Of a DNA stretch of 64,000 bases, positions 46,471-59,174 are shown piece by piece (positions within the stretch are counted from its first letter, which is position 1; every line of letters begins with the position of its first letter). This DNA comes from Ottelia alismoides. Its lineage: Eukaryota > Streptophyta > Magnoliopsida > Alismatales > Hydrocharitaceae. The position numbers were made by a program, and so were the translations under genes. The notes under the pieces were generated by a model. It saw only the letters and a program-made list of their open reading frames with translations, searched no databases and was not told the DNA's origin. The DNA lies in assembly GCA_037367405.1 (NCBI GenBank), contig JAZKJV010006941.1, forward strand, positions 806,001-870,000, given 5' to 3'.

Positions 46471-47500
46471 ACCTTGCCTGAGACGGCGCAACAAAGGAGT
46501 TGGGCAACTTCAAAAAGACTGCGAACACATGAATTAGAATTGCTCTTAGTGGCAAAAAGAACCAAGATTTTGTAGCAAAAGAAGCAAATGATTGTGGTAC
46601 AAAAAAGAACCAGCTAACCAGAATCAGGATCAAACACTATTAGGATTTATGCTCAAACTGGCGTCAATCCTTTAGTACACCACACACACATGAAAATAAA
46701 ACACCAAAATAGTTATGGTTACTGTAACCTATATTTAGTTCTCTGTTTTCAGCATGACAGATTTCTCTCGACAACCCTAGTGGTATCCTTGATTTTCCAT
46801 CATCGTATAGGTCAGGATATCTGGAGTTTTAATCATCGGCATGTACAACTAGGCTTCCATGAGCCCACCTGTTCCCCCAGGTAGGATCTAAACAACAAGG
46901 TTGGCCGTTAAAGGATTCTAGTTTATTTTTGGAATGCTACTTTATTTATTGCAAGACTAAGTTCACACAAGTTTAATGGGAAGCTGGAAAACTACCCATA
47001 ATCAAACCTGATGATGACAACCCTAGCTATACTCTGAAGTAATTCCTTGTAAATGACCTCTTATCACTAAACATAGTAGTCCTAATAGCACTAATACCTA
47101 ATAGATCAAACATTCGATAGAACTGCAGATTCGTCTGCATCTCCCAAGGGAAAGTAAAGGCAAAGTATAAAAGATTCTGAGGAAATGGAGCGGGAGTTTG
47201 TTCTCTTTTTAATTTTAAACATATGTTTAGATGATCGAACAAATTCAGAGTTTCTTTATAAAAAATGAAAAAGAATCTAGACAATTGGTGGAAATCTTGT
47301 ATTGACAATCCCAAAATCATATCCTACATAAACATGGAATTGTTAATAGATGTAAACTACAGATCAGTGAAGGCGGTTCCATCGATTGTGGAACAAGAAA
47401 AGATGCAGCATCGACTTTCCCCTCAATACCAAATGTTGTGTGATATTCCGAAACCGGGCTTCTGACATAAAAGTAAAGCTTAAAAATGTAAAAAAAAAAT
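46470..47500. other. Unassigned DNA
   Basis: No recognisable gene, LTR or TIR. Short open frames lack motifs. Confidence 0.4.
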
Positions 47501-49474
47501 GGGATATTTACACCTATAATCCTGAGTAGTTCCATAATTACCTCAGATACCCAAGATAGTCACGAATTACATGAGAAACCCTGAATATTACTCCATCTCA
47601 CATCCATAACCTTCCGTTAGTTTCAACCGTTAATCTTAACCAAACCATCGAGTTAATCTAACCTAACATCAATCCAACGGTTAAAAATAAATGGAAACTA
47701 AAAAGAAAAGAACCCCATCCTCCAACGCACAAGGGGGTGATCGGGGGACACTTGCAGGCGTTGGAGGCTCTGCCGAGAGCAAGCGAAAGATGCCGGGGGG
47801 CTTTGGCCCAACGCGGAAGGAATCTGCAGTAGGAGATGCGAAAGGCGGAGGTTCTAGGCGGTGGTCCGGAGGGAGGAGGGGCTTTGGTCGTGCGTGGAAT
47901 GGTGGAGGTTCCAGGTGGGAGGGAGGGCTTTGGTCGAGAGACGAAGGCGGAAGTGTCCGGGGAGGGGGCTTTGGCCGAGTGGCGAAGGGAAGGTGGCTTT
48001 GGCCGAGAGCGGAATGTCGAGGTTCGGTTTGGGGGGGGGGGGGGGGGGCTTTGGCCGAAGGCGAAGGTTCTCGGGTGGGGCTTTGGTCATGCGAGGGGGG
48101 GGGGGGCTTTGGTCGTGCATGGAATGGAGCCAGACTGATCGATCAAGCTCATGCAAGAATCACTCGTGCTTCTTTGCAAGCACACCTTCGGATATCCACG
48201 ACGACCAAAACATTGGTATGATCGCGCACGCTGCCTGTATCACAATACCGTAGGTCAAGCCGGAGAAGCTCTCCCCCGAGATACCGAGGAATGCGACCAA
48301 TGCAACACCGAGATATCCACTTATTATAATCGAAAATGCGATCGTCGACATGGAGAACGCCATGAGAGATCCCTCGCAACCGGGGGGACATAGCCGAGCC
48401 ATGAGGACACTGAAAGGCTTTGGACGAAGGTGAAGGTTCTCGGATGGGGCTTTGGTCGTGTGAGAGGGGGGGGAGGGCTTTGGTCGTGCGTGGAGTGAAG
48501 GTTCCATGCAGAAAGGGGGGCTTTGGCCGAGAGACGGGGCGGAGGGGGGGCGGGGGGCTTTGGCCGAGCAACAGAGAGAGGTGGTTTCTACTACCTGAAA
48601 GAGGAGCTCTCGGAGGAGCTCTCAAGGTTTTAGTCTCAAGTCGTGGTGGAGTATGATCAGGATTGGCAGCAAGGTGGAGGCTCGCTGCAGCTTGGATGAA
48701 GGTTCAAGGATCTCGCATGCGGAAATTGTGTGTGTGGGGGGGGGGGGGGGGGGGGGGGGGCTTGGCCGAGCAACAGAGAGGGGAGGTGGCTTTGGCAGAG
48801 AGCGGAAGATCGAGGTTCCAGCCGGGGTGGGGGGGCTCCCAGGCGGCGGTCCGTCGGTGGTGTTCGGGTGGGGGGGGGGGCTTTGGTCGTGCACTGAGTG
48901 GAGGTTCCAGGCTGGACGGGCGATCCGTTTGTGGGGGGAGGGGCTTTGCCTGAGCGCGGGTTGCAATTTCCAGAGCGGGAGGGAGGCTTTGGCCGAAGAC
49001 GAAGGCGGGGGGGGCTTTGGTCGTGCACGGAGTGCAGGTTCCAGGCAGGACGGCGATCCGTTTGTGGGGGGAGGGGCTTTGCCCGAGCGCGGGTTGCAGG
49101 TTCCAGAGCGGGAGGGAGGCTTTGGCCGAAGACGAAGGCGGAGGTGTTCCAGGCGGGGGTACCTTCCCAGCCGGTGGTCGGTCGGTCGGTGGGGGGGGGG
49201 GGGGGGGTTTCCCGAGGCGGTTGGTCGGCCGAAGGAGGGGCGTTGGGGGAAGAAGAGGAGGGGCCATTCCTAAATAAAAGATAAATTTGGGTATAAATTG
49301 TAAAATGCTTAACAGATACCGTCGAAATTAACGGAAAATTCGGTAGAAGTTAACACGGGGCTATGAACGTACGTAAGAGTTAAGCACTATTCAAGGTCTC
49401 AAGTGCAATTCGTGTTTATATAGGGTTTCTGGAGTAATTATGGAATTACTCAAGGTTATGGGTGTAAATATCCC
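47501..49474. mobile_element. Mutator-like element (Pack-MULE type) with G-rich interior
   Basis: Long terminal inverted repeats of about 100-160 bp: left GGGATATTTACACCTATAATC, right inverted GGGATATTTACACCCATAACC, continuing through TTCCATAATTAC and CACGAATT. Flanking A-rich 9-mers (47492-47500 and 49475-49483) are compatible with a 9-bp duplication. No transposase. The interior (47750-49270) is a degenerate G-rich array of GGGCTTTGGYCGWG and GGAGGTTCCAGG with G-runs up to about 20, interrupted at 48160-48417 by folate-transporter-like sequence. Open frames in the G-rich DNA are low-complexity and not called. Confidence 0.8.
48160..48417 (-). pseudogene. Captured 3' fragment of a folate-biopterin transporter gene
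   Basis: The minus strand has an uninterrupted stretch: SVLMARLCPPGCEGSLMAFS, then MSTIAFSIIISGYLGVALVA, SFSGLTYGIVIQAACAIIPM and a short tail ending AKKHE-stop. The ARLCPPGxEGSLMAF motif plus two hydrophobic helices matches the end of plant folate-biopterin transporters (BT1 family, major-facilitator type). The upstream part of the frame runs into G-rich filler (KPSPPSHTTKAP..), so there is no native start. Only the last two helices are present, so no transport is expected. The family call comes from the LCPPG motif and topology. Confidence 0.6.
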
Positions 49475-49475
49475 A

Positions 49476-50105
49476 AAAAAATATCAAGGAGAAAAAAAAG
49501 GCAAAAGAAAATCACGTCTTGTTCAGAACAAGTATCTAATAATACCATATACAATTTCTCCAAACATAAAGTTAGCAGCACCTTCCTCAATGCTTTTCCT
49601 GCAATCGACAGATATTAAATATACAACTTGTTAATAAAAATCGAGAAAAAAAAGTATGGAGTGGAAAACTGTGAGTCACTTTCAGTATTTAATTTGTATA
49701 ACTTCTTCTTTGACATCTAAAACGATAATATCCCAAAGACAGGAAACCCTTCCTCTGGTGCATAAAACTATGAACTCCCCACAGGGGCCTCTTCCATGTG
49801 AACAATATTTCTTAAGAGCAAAGGGAAGTAAAGCTGCAATTCAACCCAAACTGATCGGCGAGCTTTGTCTCATACTCAGCAAACATGAAAGCATCATGCA
49901 TATCATCCTTATGATATATATTGAACGTTAAGTCATGAAGATAAGGATACCTCACAAGATCTTGGTCGGTGACGGCATTTTGTTAGATCTTTCATCATCA
50001 ACGGAACATTAGAGCCAAAGGTCAAAATCTCATGCACCTGAAACAAGATACAGGCTTATGGAGACTCACTTTCTGACCTTTATCCGATGCCACCAAGACT
50101 CATGA
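49476..50105. other. Spacer between the Mutator-like element and the PPR pseudogene
   Basis: AT-rich DNA with no coding signal. It would be the 3' flank of the PPR gene. Confidence 0.5.
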
Positions 50106-51953
50106 TCAACACAGACAACTGTTGGCATTGTGATCCATAGGTTTGGAAACATTCTCCGATATTAAATCAATCTCAACCAAGATTCCTCTTTTAAAGCTCT
50201 GATTGATCATTCCCTTGGCCACTTCATACTGACCCGTAGATGAAAGACAATCTATAACTAATCTATAGGAATGAGAGTTTGGCAAGCAACAACTAGCCTC
50301 CATAGCATCAATTATTTCTTTGGCTTTATCGACTTCATCGGCATCACATAAAGCTTTAACAAAAGCATTGTATAAGTATAGTGATCAGGAAGCACACCAA
50401 ATTTCAGCATGGCTTCTACAAGATACCAGGCCATACCTTTTTTTGGTTTTACAGAAGTCCAGAATGACTGCATTATAAGAATAAATATCCGGATTTATGC
50501 CTTCAGTTTTCATCTTCACGAATAAGTCCCTTGCTTTCCGCTCCTTTCCCAATGAACAACAAAATCGTATGAGTATATTATAAATGACAGCATTTGGGGG
50601 AACTTCCCATTCAATCATGTCTTCATAACAACTCAATGCATCATCGATCTGATGAGCCTGAAAGAGTCCTGAGATTATCGAGCTAAAATTGAAGACATCC
50701 GGCTTAATCCCTTGCTGAAACATCATTTTAAGAATTCTCCATATTTCTTCAATATTTCCGTCAATTGAATAACCGCTAAGCAGGGTATTAAATGACAAGA
50801 GACTTGGAGAGAAACCCTTCTGAAGCATCAACTCAAATGTTTCCAGTGCCTTATCCGTCCTCTTTGCTTTGCAGAAAACATCAATCAGCAAATTGTAAGA
50901 CACCACGCTGAATACGAGGCCACCGAATTGCATCTGACTGACATATCAATCGCCATCTTTATCCCTGCCTTCCTTGTACAGAGCAGACACAAGCATATAA
51001 TACGCGTCAAACCCAGGTTTACCTCCGCTAATAACAAAATCATCAAACACTTGGCAAGCCACTGAGATTTATTTTTTTTCACAACACAGGTCATAACCAG
51101 ATTGAAAATTGCTCCATCTATAGAATACCCTTTTTGGCTCATCTTACCCATAAACTCTCTCGATATGGTATTCCAAACACATTCGCTGTGAATGTGCTCA
51201 TCGAGTAATTTAGCCATCATCAGATATGCCTCACGAGGTGCCAAAACGCGAAATGCACCATGAACCAATGACCGGAATGTAGCATCACTTGATAGTACGT
51301 TTCTTTTCCTCATCCTCTCCAGGACACAGAATGCCCCCTCAACCTTCTTCGCGTTGCAAAAACCATCCACCAGCATTGTATAAATGAAGACATTCGTCGA
51401 GTGCCCAGCACCCTCCATCTGCTTTAGAAGCCTAAGTGCCTCGTCAACTATCCCAAGATTGCACACTCCATGAATCAATATATTGTATGTAAACCCATCC
51501 GGTTAGCATCCATCCGAAGGCATTTGCTGGAACTTGAAATAAGCCAAGACGAGTGAATCCGGTTTGATCATGATCAGTGCATCCACAACCAAATTGTAGA
51601 TCCCAAACCCCAAAACCGACATCCGACCGAACACCTCCGAGACATACTATGCGAGCCCAAGCCTTCCCCAACTGCTGATCGAAATGCAGAAAAGATACGC
51701 AGTCATCTCACATCCAGAGCCTCTAATGTCCTCCAACAAATCCACACTCGACACAACCGGCCCTTTCCTGCACAGCACATCCAGCAAAACCCCTCCAACT
51801 CTCTGATCTTTCCCCAATCTGTAGTTCACACGAGAAACCCCATATGTAAAACTTGAGCGCAAATACCGGGTCCTCTTGATTTCGCAAAACCCTAATAATA
51901 AATCGCGCATCCAGACCACCCTGACACGACCTGAACGCCTCATTTAACGCCAA
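50106..51953 (-). pseudogene. P-class pentatricopeptide-repeat protein, disrupted
   Basis: Repeat motifs are clear: DGFTYNILIHGVCNLGIVDE, NVFIYTMLVDGFCNAKKVEG, VSYNLLIDVFCKAKRTDKAL, NAVIYNILIRFCCSLGKERK and IYSYNAVILDFCKTKK. Each is a 35-residue helical hairpin of the RNA-binding PPR type (organelle RNA processing). The start is probably MALNEAFRSCQGGLDARFII at 51951. The frame is broken by a shift near 51845, stops near 51653 (TAG) and 51505 (TAA), a shift near 51050, and further shifts near 50445 (an A-run) and 50385. Unless these are assembly errors, it is a dead gene. No introns are needed, as usual for this family. Confidence 0.85.
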
Positions 51954-52920
51954 AGGCCAGTCTTTTCTAGCAAGAAACTAGAGGACAGGAGCTAAATCGA
52001 AGGTGGTAGGCGGATTTTGGGCGACTCTTGAGGAAAGATAGCGGCTTTGATGGGGAGGGGCAATTGGATAACAAAAAAGAGTGGGAAAGATGCGATTTTG
52101 AGGGGACGAGGTGTGTCTACCTTCGAGATGGAGAGCAGAAAGTTGATAATCGGTGCTTGCGGAGAGGTAATCACGTCTTGGACATGGGATCTGTTGCAGT
52201 GCAGAAATCAGGAGCGAATGGAGGATCGAAGTGAAGCTAATGGCGATGGGGAACCTCTGGCTCTCGCAGCAATCGTGGGGTTTTAGGTTCTGAAGGATGA
52301 ACGGAGGATGGACAATAAAATGCCCGCTAATGTTTGTTTCCAAATTCCAAATTCCAAGCCCTCACAAATTGCGGCAATATCTACGCAAAATCCATACATA
52401 AATTATTCATGATATCACTTATCTAAATTCCACATGGTGAGGTATATAAATTTTCATTTTTTGCATTTAAGAAATGAGAAACATCAATTGGGATGTTTAA
52501 TTTATTATTAGAATTTGACTAAAAAGCATTGCTGATACTACAAGATTAAAGTTAATTTCATATTGCTTGTTTTTAAAATTTTGATGAGCTCATATATTAT
52601 CCTTGTTTAACCTTTTGGTGTTGAAAGCCAAGAAAAGTTTGATTGATAACATGTGATGTATCAATCACCCACTTCAGTTCCATTTCGAGAGTGTCAATTT
52701 GAATCTCGAAAATTTTGCTAAGGGTTACTTTGTATATTTTGAATAAAGTAATCCGATATGATCCGGTAATCCAAAATGTTTAGAACCTCGATAGATCGTT
52801 TTGGATTACTAACCGTTTCGAGAGATCAATGAGCATCTCCCTAAATGAAACTAGTAGTGCTTTCTTCTCCACGAGTGGGTATCTGTCTTCCCTAACTTGA
52901 ACTACGAACGATCATCGAAG
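51954..52920. other. PPR upstream region and unassigned DNA
   Basis: Bases 51954-52340 would be the leader and promoter of the PPR pseudogene. The rest is AT-rich with no recognised element. Confidence 0.45.
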
Positions 52921-52929
52921 ATATAATTC

Positions 52930-54300
52930 TTCCTTTTTTCTACCATACGGTGTGTTGCTTGAATCACATGTAACTCATTTGTTTATATAAAAAAAGAATT
53001 CTGATAAAACTTAATCGAAGTGTATGTCACGAAATGCGAGATAAGGAAATTATACTGTAAAGTTAGGAGCATGCTCATAAGATGAACATAAAAAAGATAG
53101 AGCTTTGGAGTGAACCGCAAGGCGGAAGATAGTTTCTACAGCACACTCACTATGATTAGAATGGAATGCTAGTGAGTAGAAGAGTATACCATTACTAGAT
53201 GATGCGAATAGTTGGTTCAACATCCCATTTATAGGCAAGAGATAGATAAATAGCCATTTAGGGCTATTAAGTAGAGTTGGGAAAAATATGGCAATGGACA
53301 CATGCTAAATATCCACAATCAAGGCAAATGAGTCGACTGGGTATAATTCAAATCAACTATTTTGAGAATTAGTTAACCGGTTTAACAACATAGGCGACTA
53401 AAAGGTAAAAATAGCAAAAAGCCTTCTCTCATTATAAGTAAGGTGGGCTATATGGATTCTTGTTCAAATCCATGTTGAAAGATTCGATTATTTTTTACAC
53501 TAGTTGTCGACTACCTAATGCAACCCCCACAAGGAGGCATTTGAACTGTGATCTTTTGTAGGCACACTGCACTACCACCGGACCATTTAAGTGGGTACAT
53601 TGTGTTGATTCCAAAAAATTCTATAACTCAATGGCAAGCTGATTGGCCAACTGATGACTTGGTTAAGTCAATCGAAGATTGAGTTAATCGATAGCTTAAA
53701 AAGTTAATCGATCAAAAAATTATAGTTTAATAGTTTCTAATTAACATTCCATTTTTTAATTGTTGGAACTAAAAAGTAGTCAGATAAATAGGCTTAGTGG
53801 AATAAGTTAGTTAGCCGATTAATAAAAAGTGTGATCTAATTAAACATAGTTAGACATAATGGTAAGGGTTGAGGCTCAAACTAATCACCTAGGATTTTGA
53901 GATTGCAGATTGAAAGAATTTTAATCAACTACATTAGGAAGTTGTTCGCTTAAATAGTCCAAAAAGCTATATTCCTCATACACATGCATGGCACAAGTTT
54001 CTTTGAGGTCTTATGATACTTCTATAAAGAAAATAAAGTCTAGGACTTATGACTAAGTCTTTGACTTGATCCTCTGGCATCCTTAGCTTAGACTTCTTTG
54101 ACTTGAATATGTCTCTTTAAGCTTGAAATTCTTCTTCTTAATCTTCTTCCATAAGTTTGATTTTTTTTTAAATTTTGACCATTATTAGACCAAGCTACAA
54201 GCTAGCAAATTCAACTTTTGTTACCATAAATACATGCATGACCGAACAATATCCCCCTCCTAATGTTTGTAAAAATGAAGGGTACGACATGAAAACTTTG
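52930..54300. repeat. Dispersed repeat related to 60440-62445
   Basis: Shares ordered blocks with 60440-62445: GTTGCTTGAATCACATGTAACT / GTTGGTCACACGTAACTTCG, ATTAGAATGGRAWRCTAG, GGCAATGGA, TTGGTTAAGTCAATCGAAG-like words, and GACTAAGTNTTTGACTTGAT..CCTTAGCTTRG plus CATGCATGAC. In the second copy three palindromic MITEs interrupt the series. They could be two LTRs of one element or two dispersed copies. Confidence 0.55.
53416..53600 (-). mobile_element. tRNA-derived SINE, copy 3
   Basis: The reverse complement of the family: A box TGGTCCGGTGGTA and a degenerate B box (GATCACAGTTCAAATGCC) on the minus strand, then GTAGTCGACAAC and the GGATTTGAACAAGAATCCATAT tail. No clear duplication was seen, so it is older than copies 1 and 2. 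Confidence 0.8.
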
Positions 54301-54485
54301 CACTTTTTCACGACACTTCTTCTCTTGCAATCTCTCCCCTTTTTTTACATTAACAAAAAATATTAGATACCAAACTAAAGGCTAAAGATACAAAAAGAAG
54401 TGTTATTTTATAAATCATTTTTCTTTAGAAAAAGTTGATTTTATGTATTTAGAAAAAGTCCATTTTATGTCGAGATCTCTTTTAG

Positions 54486-54635
54486 GGTTCGTTTGGTTAC
54501 AGGGTTGAGCAGGGTTGGGTTAGGTTGAGATACTCCTGTGAATAGTAAACTGTGAGAAGGATTGGGAGGGTTGGAGGAGGAGTACCCCGAGTTGGGCCAA
54601 CCCAACCCGATCCAACCCTGCAACAAAACGGAGCC
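54486..54635. mobile_element. TTA-flanked MITE, 150 bp
   Basis: TTA at 54483-54485 and 54636-54638. Terminal repeats are GGGTTCGTTTGGTTAC and, inverted, GGCTCCGTTTTGTTGC. The interior has GGGTTGGGTTAGGTTGAG and GGCCAACCCAACCCGA, which pair. It fits Harbinger-type MITEs. Confidence 0.7.
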
Positions 54636-54890
54636 TTAGAGCTCCCTTTTATATTTGCTTAATGGCTACCGCTTCAGATAGGAATAGAGTATTCATAGCC
54701 ATAGATATATGTGATACACATGCTCAATTCAACAAAAAAACTAAAAAAGTCATCACGATCTTTTGAGGTGGACTTCTCCCATCACGATATCTTTGTTATG
54801 ACGATAGCATTCATACGTATTTGTGTCGACGGGATCCACCTTGGATGTGGATGTTGGTAGGTTTTCCTCCAAATGTTGGCCCTTCTCCTT

Positions 54891-55583
54891 CGATTTTTGT
54901 ATTTGTGGATTGTCCATCTAATACTCTTTTACTTTCGATCCTCTCAGCTTGTGTTTCACTTCATCGTTTAGAATCAAAATTGTCTACTTTCTCCTTTTCT
55001 TGCAAGGTAACCTGATAAGCCTTCTGATACTCAGCTTATAAGTATTGATGAGCTCTAATTAAAAGGCTTATATGCGATTTTTGTATTTGCGGACTGTCCA
55101 TCTAATACTCTTGTACTTTCGATCCTCTCAGCTTGTGCTTCACTTCATCGTTTAGAATCAAAATTGTCTACTTTCTCCTTTCCTTGCGAGGTAACCTGAT
55201 AAGCTTGCTGACATTCAGCTTATAAGTACTGATGAGCTCTAAGTAAAAGGCTTATATGCGATTTTTATATTTGCGGACTGTCCATCTAATACTCTTGTAC
55301 TTTCGATCCTCTCAGCTTGTGCTTCACTTCATCGTTTAGAATCAAAATTGTCTACTTTCTCCTTTCCTTGCGAGGTAACCTGATAAGCTTGCTGACACTC
55401 AGCTTATAAGTACTGATGAGCTCTAAGTAAAAGGCTTATATGCGATTTTTGTATTTGCAGACTGTCCATCTAATACTCTTGTACTTTCGATCCTCTCAGC
55501 TCGTGTTTCACTTCGTCGTTTAGAATCAAAATTGTCTACTTTCTCCTTTCCTTGCAAGGTAACCTGATAAGCTTGCTGACATC
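54891..55583. repeat. Tandem array, 184-bp unit, about 3.75 copies
   Basis: Units start CGATTTTTRTATTTG at 54891, 55075, 55259 and 55443, an exact 184-bp period. The last copy is truncated in CTTGCTGACATCA. Differences are few, so the array is fairly recent. The first unit continues an open frame from 54821, which may indicate origin from a transcribed sequence. Confidence 0.93.
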
Positions 55584-55819
55584 ACTCATTCCAACCCAAA
55601 TTGATGAAAAAAACCTTTTTCCCTCCAAAATGAGTCATTTATCTGTCTATCATCTGTTATAACAAGTAAGTTATCAATGAGAGGATAGTTGTTTGAGATG
55701 GCCAATGTTGAGTTTCCCTTGTGATAACATCTTCTTTAGTGGAAGGACATGAGGTTACTGACATCCTGAGCTGAGAAGATTTATGTTGTGGTTTTTACCT
55801 TGATTTTTCACGTTAAATC

Positions 55820-58261
55820 TGTTGGACATGCGAGCCCACGGCGAGCCAATATGCAATAAATGTTATTACAAAAATCATTCCCTGATCTGAAATGAAGAAT
55901 AAATAATTTGCATGATAGGTCCCTTTGTACAATTAGGGTTATGTACCATGGCCATCTTAATAATCATACAGTTGTTGATTCAATAATTGAATCATAGAGG
56001 TTGGTGTTTGGATGAATATCTAAGTAGTTAGATTGAGGACTCATCAAACACCGTCAAATGATTGTTAAGAGATGATCTCCAGCCTGAGTAGGAGATGGAA
56101 ATCCTTTTCTTATATAGGTTGATATCTGAGCGATCTCTTGATGCAGGTCCTCTGCATAGGAATAGAGATTCGGAGGTATCAGATTAGTTAAGTCAAAGGG
56201 TTGACTTAACGAGATCGAGATAACCAAAGTCCTACATCGTATGTTGTCGCGATATAGGCACACATCCTCTGACCGGAGACAGATGTATTGCTATATGATT
56301 GAGTATGTACATTTGGCAGACCAATAGGTTGATGACGTAACCAAGGTCTATACACCGACGAGCTGGTGTGCATGTAAGGGCATATGAGCAATACGATCTC
56401 TCAAAGGGATCATAAAGGTTCACATGTGAACCGGGAAGACATGAGCTCACTCATGAGATATTGGGACCGAACAAATTCCATGCATGGTCGTCGTGCTTTG
56501 GAAGCATGATAAGAATTTGAATGTATGATATATGCTTTGAGAAAGCATATGATCGATACTAATTCCCAATAACCAAGATTGAGAAACATGGTAATCAAAC
56601 CCTGAAGATGACAGTGTAAAATTGATCTATATCGTCGGGATGATCACAGGTCTTCCAATATGCAGGATGTACAGGTGTTAGGAATACCTGAGGGTGATTT
56701 GATCATAAACGATTGTATAACCATGACGCTTCCATTCCGAGGGAGTGATGAAACAGGTCTGGATTTTAGTGACTCCTCTCAGCAGAGAAGAAATCTGATC
56801 TTGGTCCAAGTGTTGGACATTGATCTGAATGAGATTCAGATGCAATGAGAAGATTAGATTTGCGGCCTTGACTAAATCAAGCATCTCTGGGAAGTCCGTG
56901 TGATCTGGATTTGAGATGTGATCTCAATATCCAAGTCACTATACGTAGAACAATACAATCGCCCTGTCCTTATCTCCAAGTATCTGCGGAGAATACGCAT
57001 TGTTCTTAAAAGAGTTTAAGAATAATTCCAAAGGTGAATTATAACTAAGTATTGAGAAATGGATAATTAAATGTGATTTAATTATCATGAATAATGTGAA
57101 TTCGATTCACATTATCTGAATGCAGGAGAATGAGTATCCAATGTAATTAAATGTGATTTAATTAATGTGGATATGGATAATGTGGATAACACTATCCAAT
57201 TATCCATCTATATTATAAATAGGATTTATAATATACATTAAAGAGAGACTTGTGTGATTTATATTTGTTTATTAATTGTTAATATGAATGGGATTCACAT
57301 TGAATAATTAATTGAAAATATAATTACATTTAGTTTTGGGTTGTGAATAAGATTCACAATTTTTTCAATGGCTTAATTGATATTTTCCAAAAGATAATTT
57401 GGAATTATTTTTTTGAGAAAATTATTTTTCGACAAGAGTTATAGGAGATATCATGAGATAATGAGATCTCATGATATATTAAAGAGATAGATCAAGTCCT
57501 ATCTAACAAGATAGGACGGCTACAACTCTCTTTGAGGAGTAGAGTAGTCGTCCCCCATTTTTAGGAGAGGACCATGGTCTTATCATTATCCTATCTCTAG
57601 TCAAATGTGATTTAATTTGAGATTAATTATATTGATTTATCAATGTTAATTAATTTGAATTAAATCACTTGTTGTTGTGTTTTACCAACAACACCCTAGA
57701 CGTTGAAAGGAACACAAATCAATCTCATCCATTGATTGTGTGTTGTCCATGGATTGGGATCCATGGACTCCCAAAACCCTATATAAGAAGAGGCATGCCT
57801 TGCTCTTCGATTGACACGTACTTGACAAAGTCTCTCTATTCTCTCTCTCTATCATTCTCGCGTGCCCTCTTCTCCTTCTCTCTTGGGTGGTTGTCCACCC
57901 TACTCCAGAAGGAAGAAGGTCCTCATCGTCGGCATGCGTTGCTTCGACGACTCTCGGTGCTCCATCTTCTTTGGTGCTTCTTGCTCATGAAGAAGATACA
58001 CAATCTTGTGTGACGAGGTCTGAAGTTTCCCTGCTTGGACAACTACTTTGATTGCGAGGATCACGCGACTCATCCACGCGCTCGCAGGCGTCTTCTCCGA
58101 AGATCGAACTTAAGACAGGAGGTCTCTTTTCGTAGAGACTCGATCAACCACGCTACAAGAGATATTCTTTTATACTTAATGTGGTTCTAGATGAAACGAT
58201 CCGAGAATCATTCTTGGATCATGTGGTTTTATCGCATGGAAATTTTTTAAATTTTGTTGCA
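55820..58261 (+). mobile_element. LTR-like region, about 2.4 kb
   Basis: It starts TGTTGGACATGCGAGCCCAC, has a TATA box CCTATATAAGAAGAGG near 57778 followed by a CT-rich leader, and ends near TTTTAAATTTTGTTGCA. This layout fits a long LTR (solo or 5'). No matching second copy and no duplication were found. Open frames inside (57669-58013) show no family motif. Simple (CT)n at 57828-57850. Confidence 0.4.
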
Positions 58262-58269
58262 TAGAACAA

Positions 58270-59170
58270 CTAGTCCAACTAGTCGTTCTTCGTCGTATTC
58301 GATACGATGCTCACGCTCCATGATGCGCTTAAGGATTATCTCATATCCTTCAAAATCCTTGTATTTTTAGTTCACCACGATAAATCCTTGTATTTTTAGT
58401 TCAAGAAGATAGGGTATTTGAAGAAGAACTACTTGCTCTTAAAGAAGGTGAACAAAGCCAACAAGTAAACCCAAGAAAAATGATAACCAATAAATAACGT
58501 TCAAGTAACTTTTTGAAGAAGTTATGTAACATGATGGAAAATAGTTTTTTAAAAATAAAATAAACGATGAATTAACGAAAGATAAATTTTGCTTGTTAAA
58601 TGATGTAAATCTTCTAAAGAAAGAAAATGAACTCTTTAAAAGTGCTTCACTAGTTTTAAAGATAATATTGTTAGCTTGGATAAAGAGATTCACAAAAAAA
58701 TAGAAGAAAGAATGCCTTTTTGCCTAATATTACTCAACTCGCAAGGGAAATTAACTTCTTCCATTTCGTCAATCCAAGGGGCTTCGGACTAACATAAGCA
58801 ATGTTTAATCCTTTATGATACATCTTCTAAAAACTCTTGGAATCATAGCATATTAGAATTGTGTTTGCTCTTTGCATGCTCAAAGAAGGGTAACGGAAGA
58901 CTAATAAAGACAGTGAAAAGGACGGAAAATCACCCATCAAAGAGCTAAAGATGGGTGGAAAGATGGTCCATTTTTTTGTTAGCAACCAAGTTCGAATATG
59001 CTTCGATGTAGTTTTTTGGATTACCCTTTCATCGGACATCATCCTTTTTTATTTTTGGGTGTTATACGTTTTTTATTTTATTCTTGCTTGTCAATATTTT
59101 ATCCCAGGTGGATCAGTTAAGTACTGAACATTAATATCTCTATGTGTTACTATAAAAAAACAATAAAAAT
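58270..59170. other. Unassigned DNA after the LTR-like region
   Basis: Contains Lys/Glu-rich stretches such as EELLALKEGEQSQQ at about 58420, which could be gag-like coiled coil but are not conserved enough to call. Confidence 0.35.
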
Positions 59171-59174
59171 TATT

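Noticed and set aside
47691..49284. Many overlapping open frames on both strands
   Set aside because: Same G-rich filler effect. Only 48160-48417 (minus) has real protein-like sequence.
54891..55583. CRISPR array
   Set aside because: The repeat is a 184-bp contiguous tandem unit with no spacers, in a plant nuclear context.
57669..58013. 114-codon plus-strand frame
   Set aside because: Overlaps the TATA box and CT-rich leader of the LTR-like region; no conserved motif.
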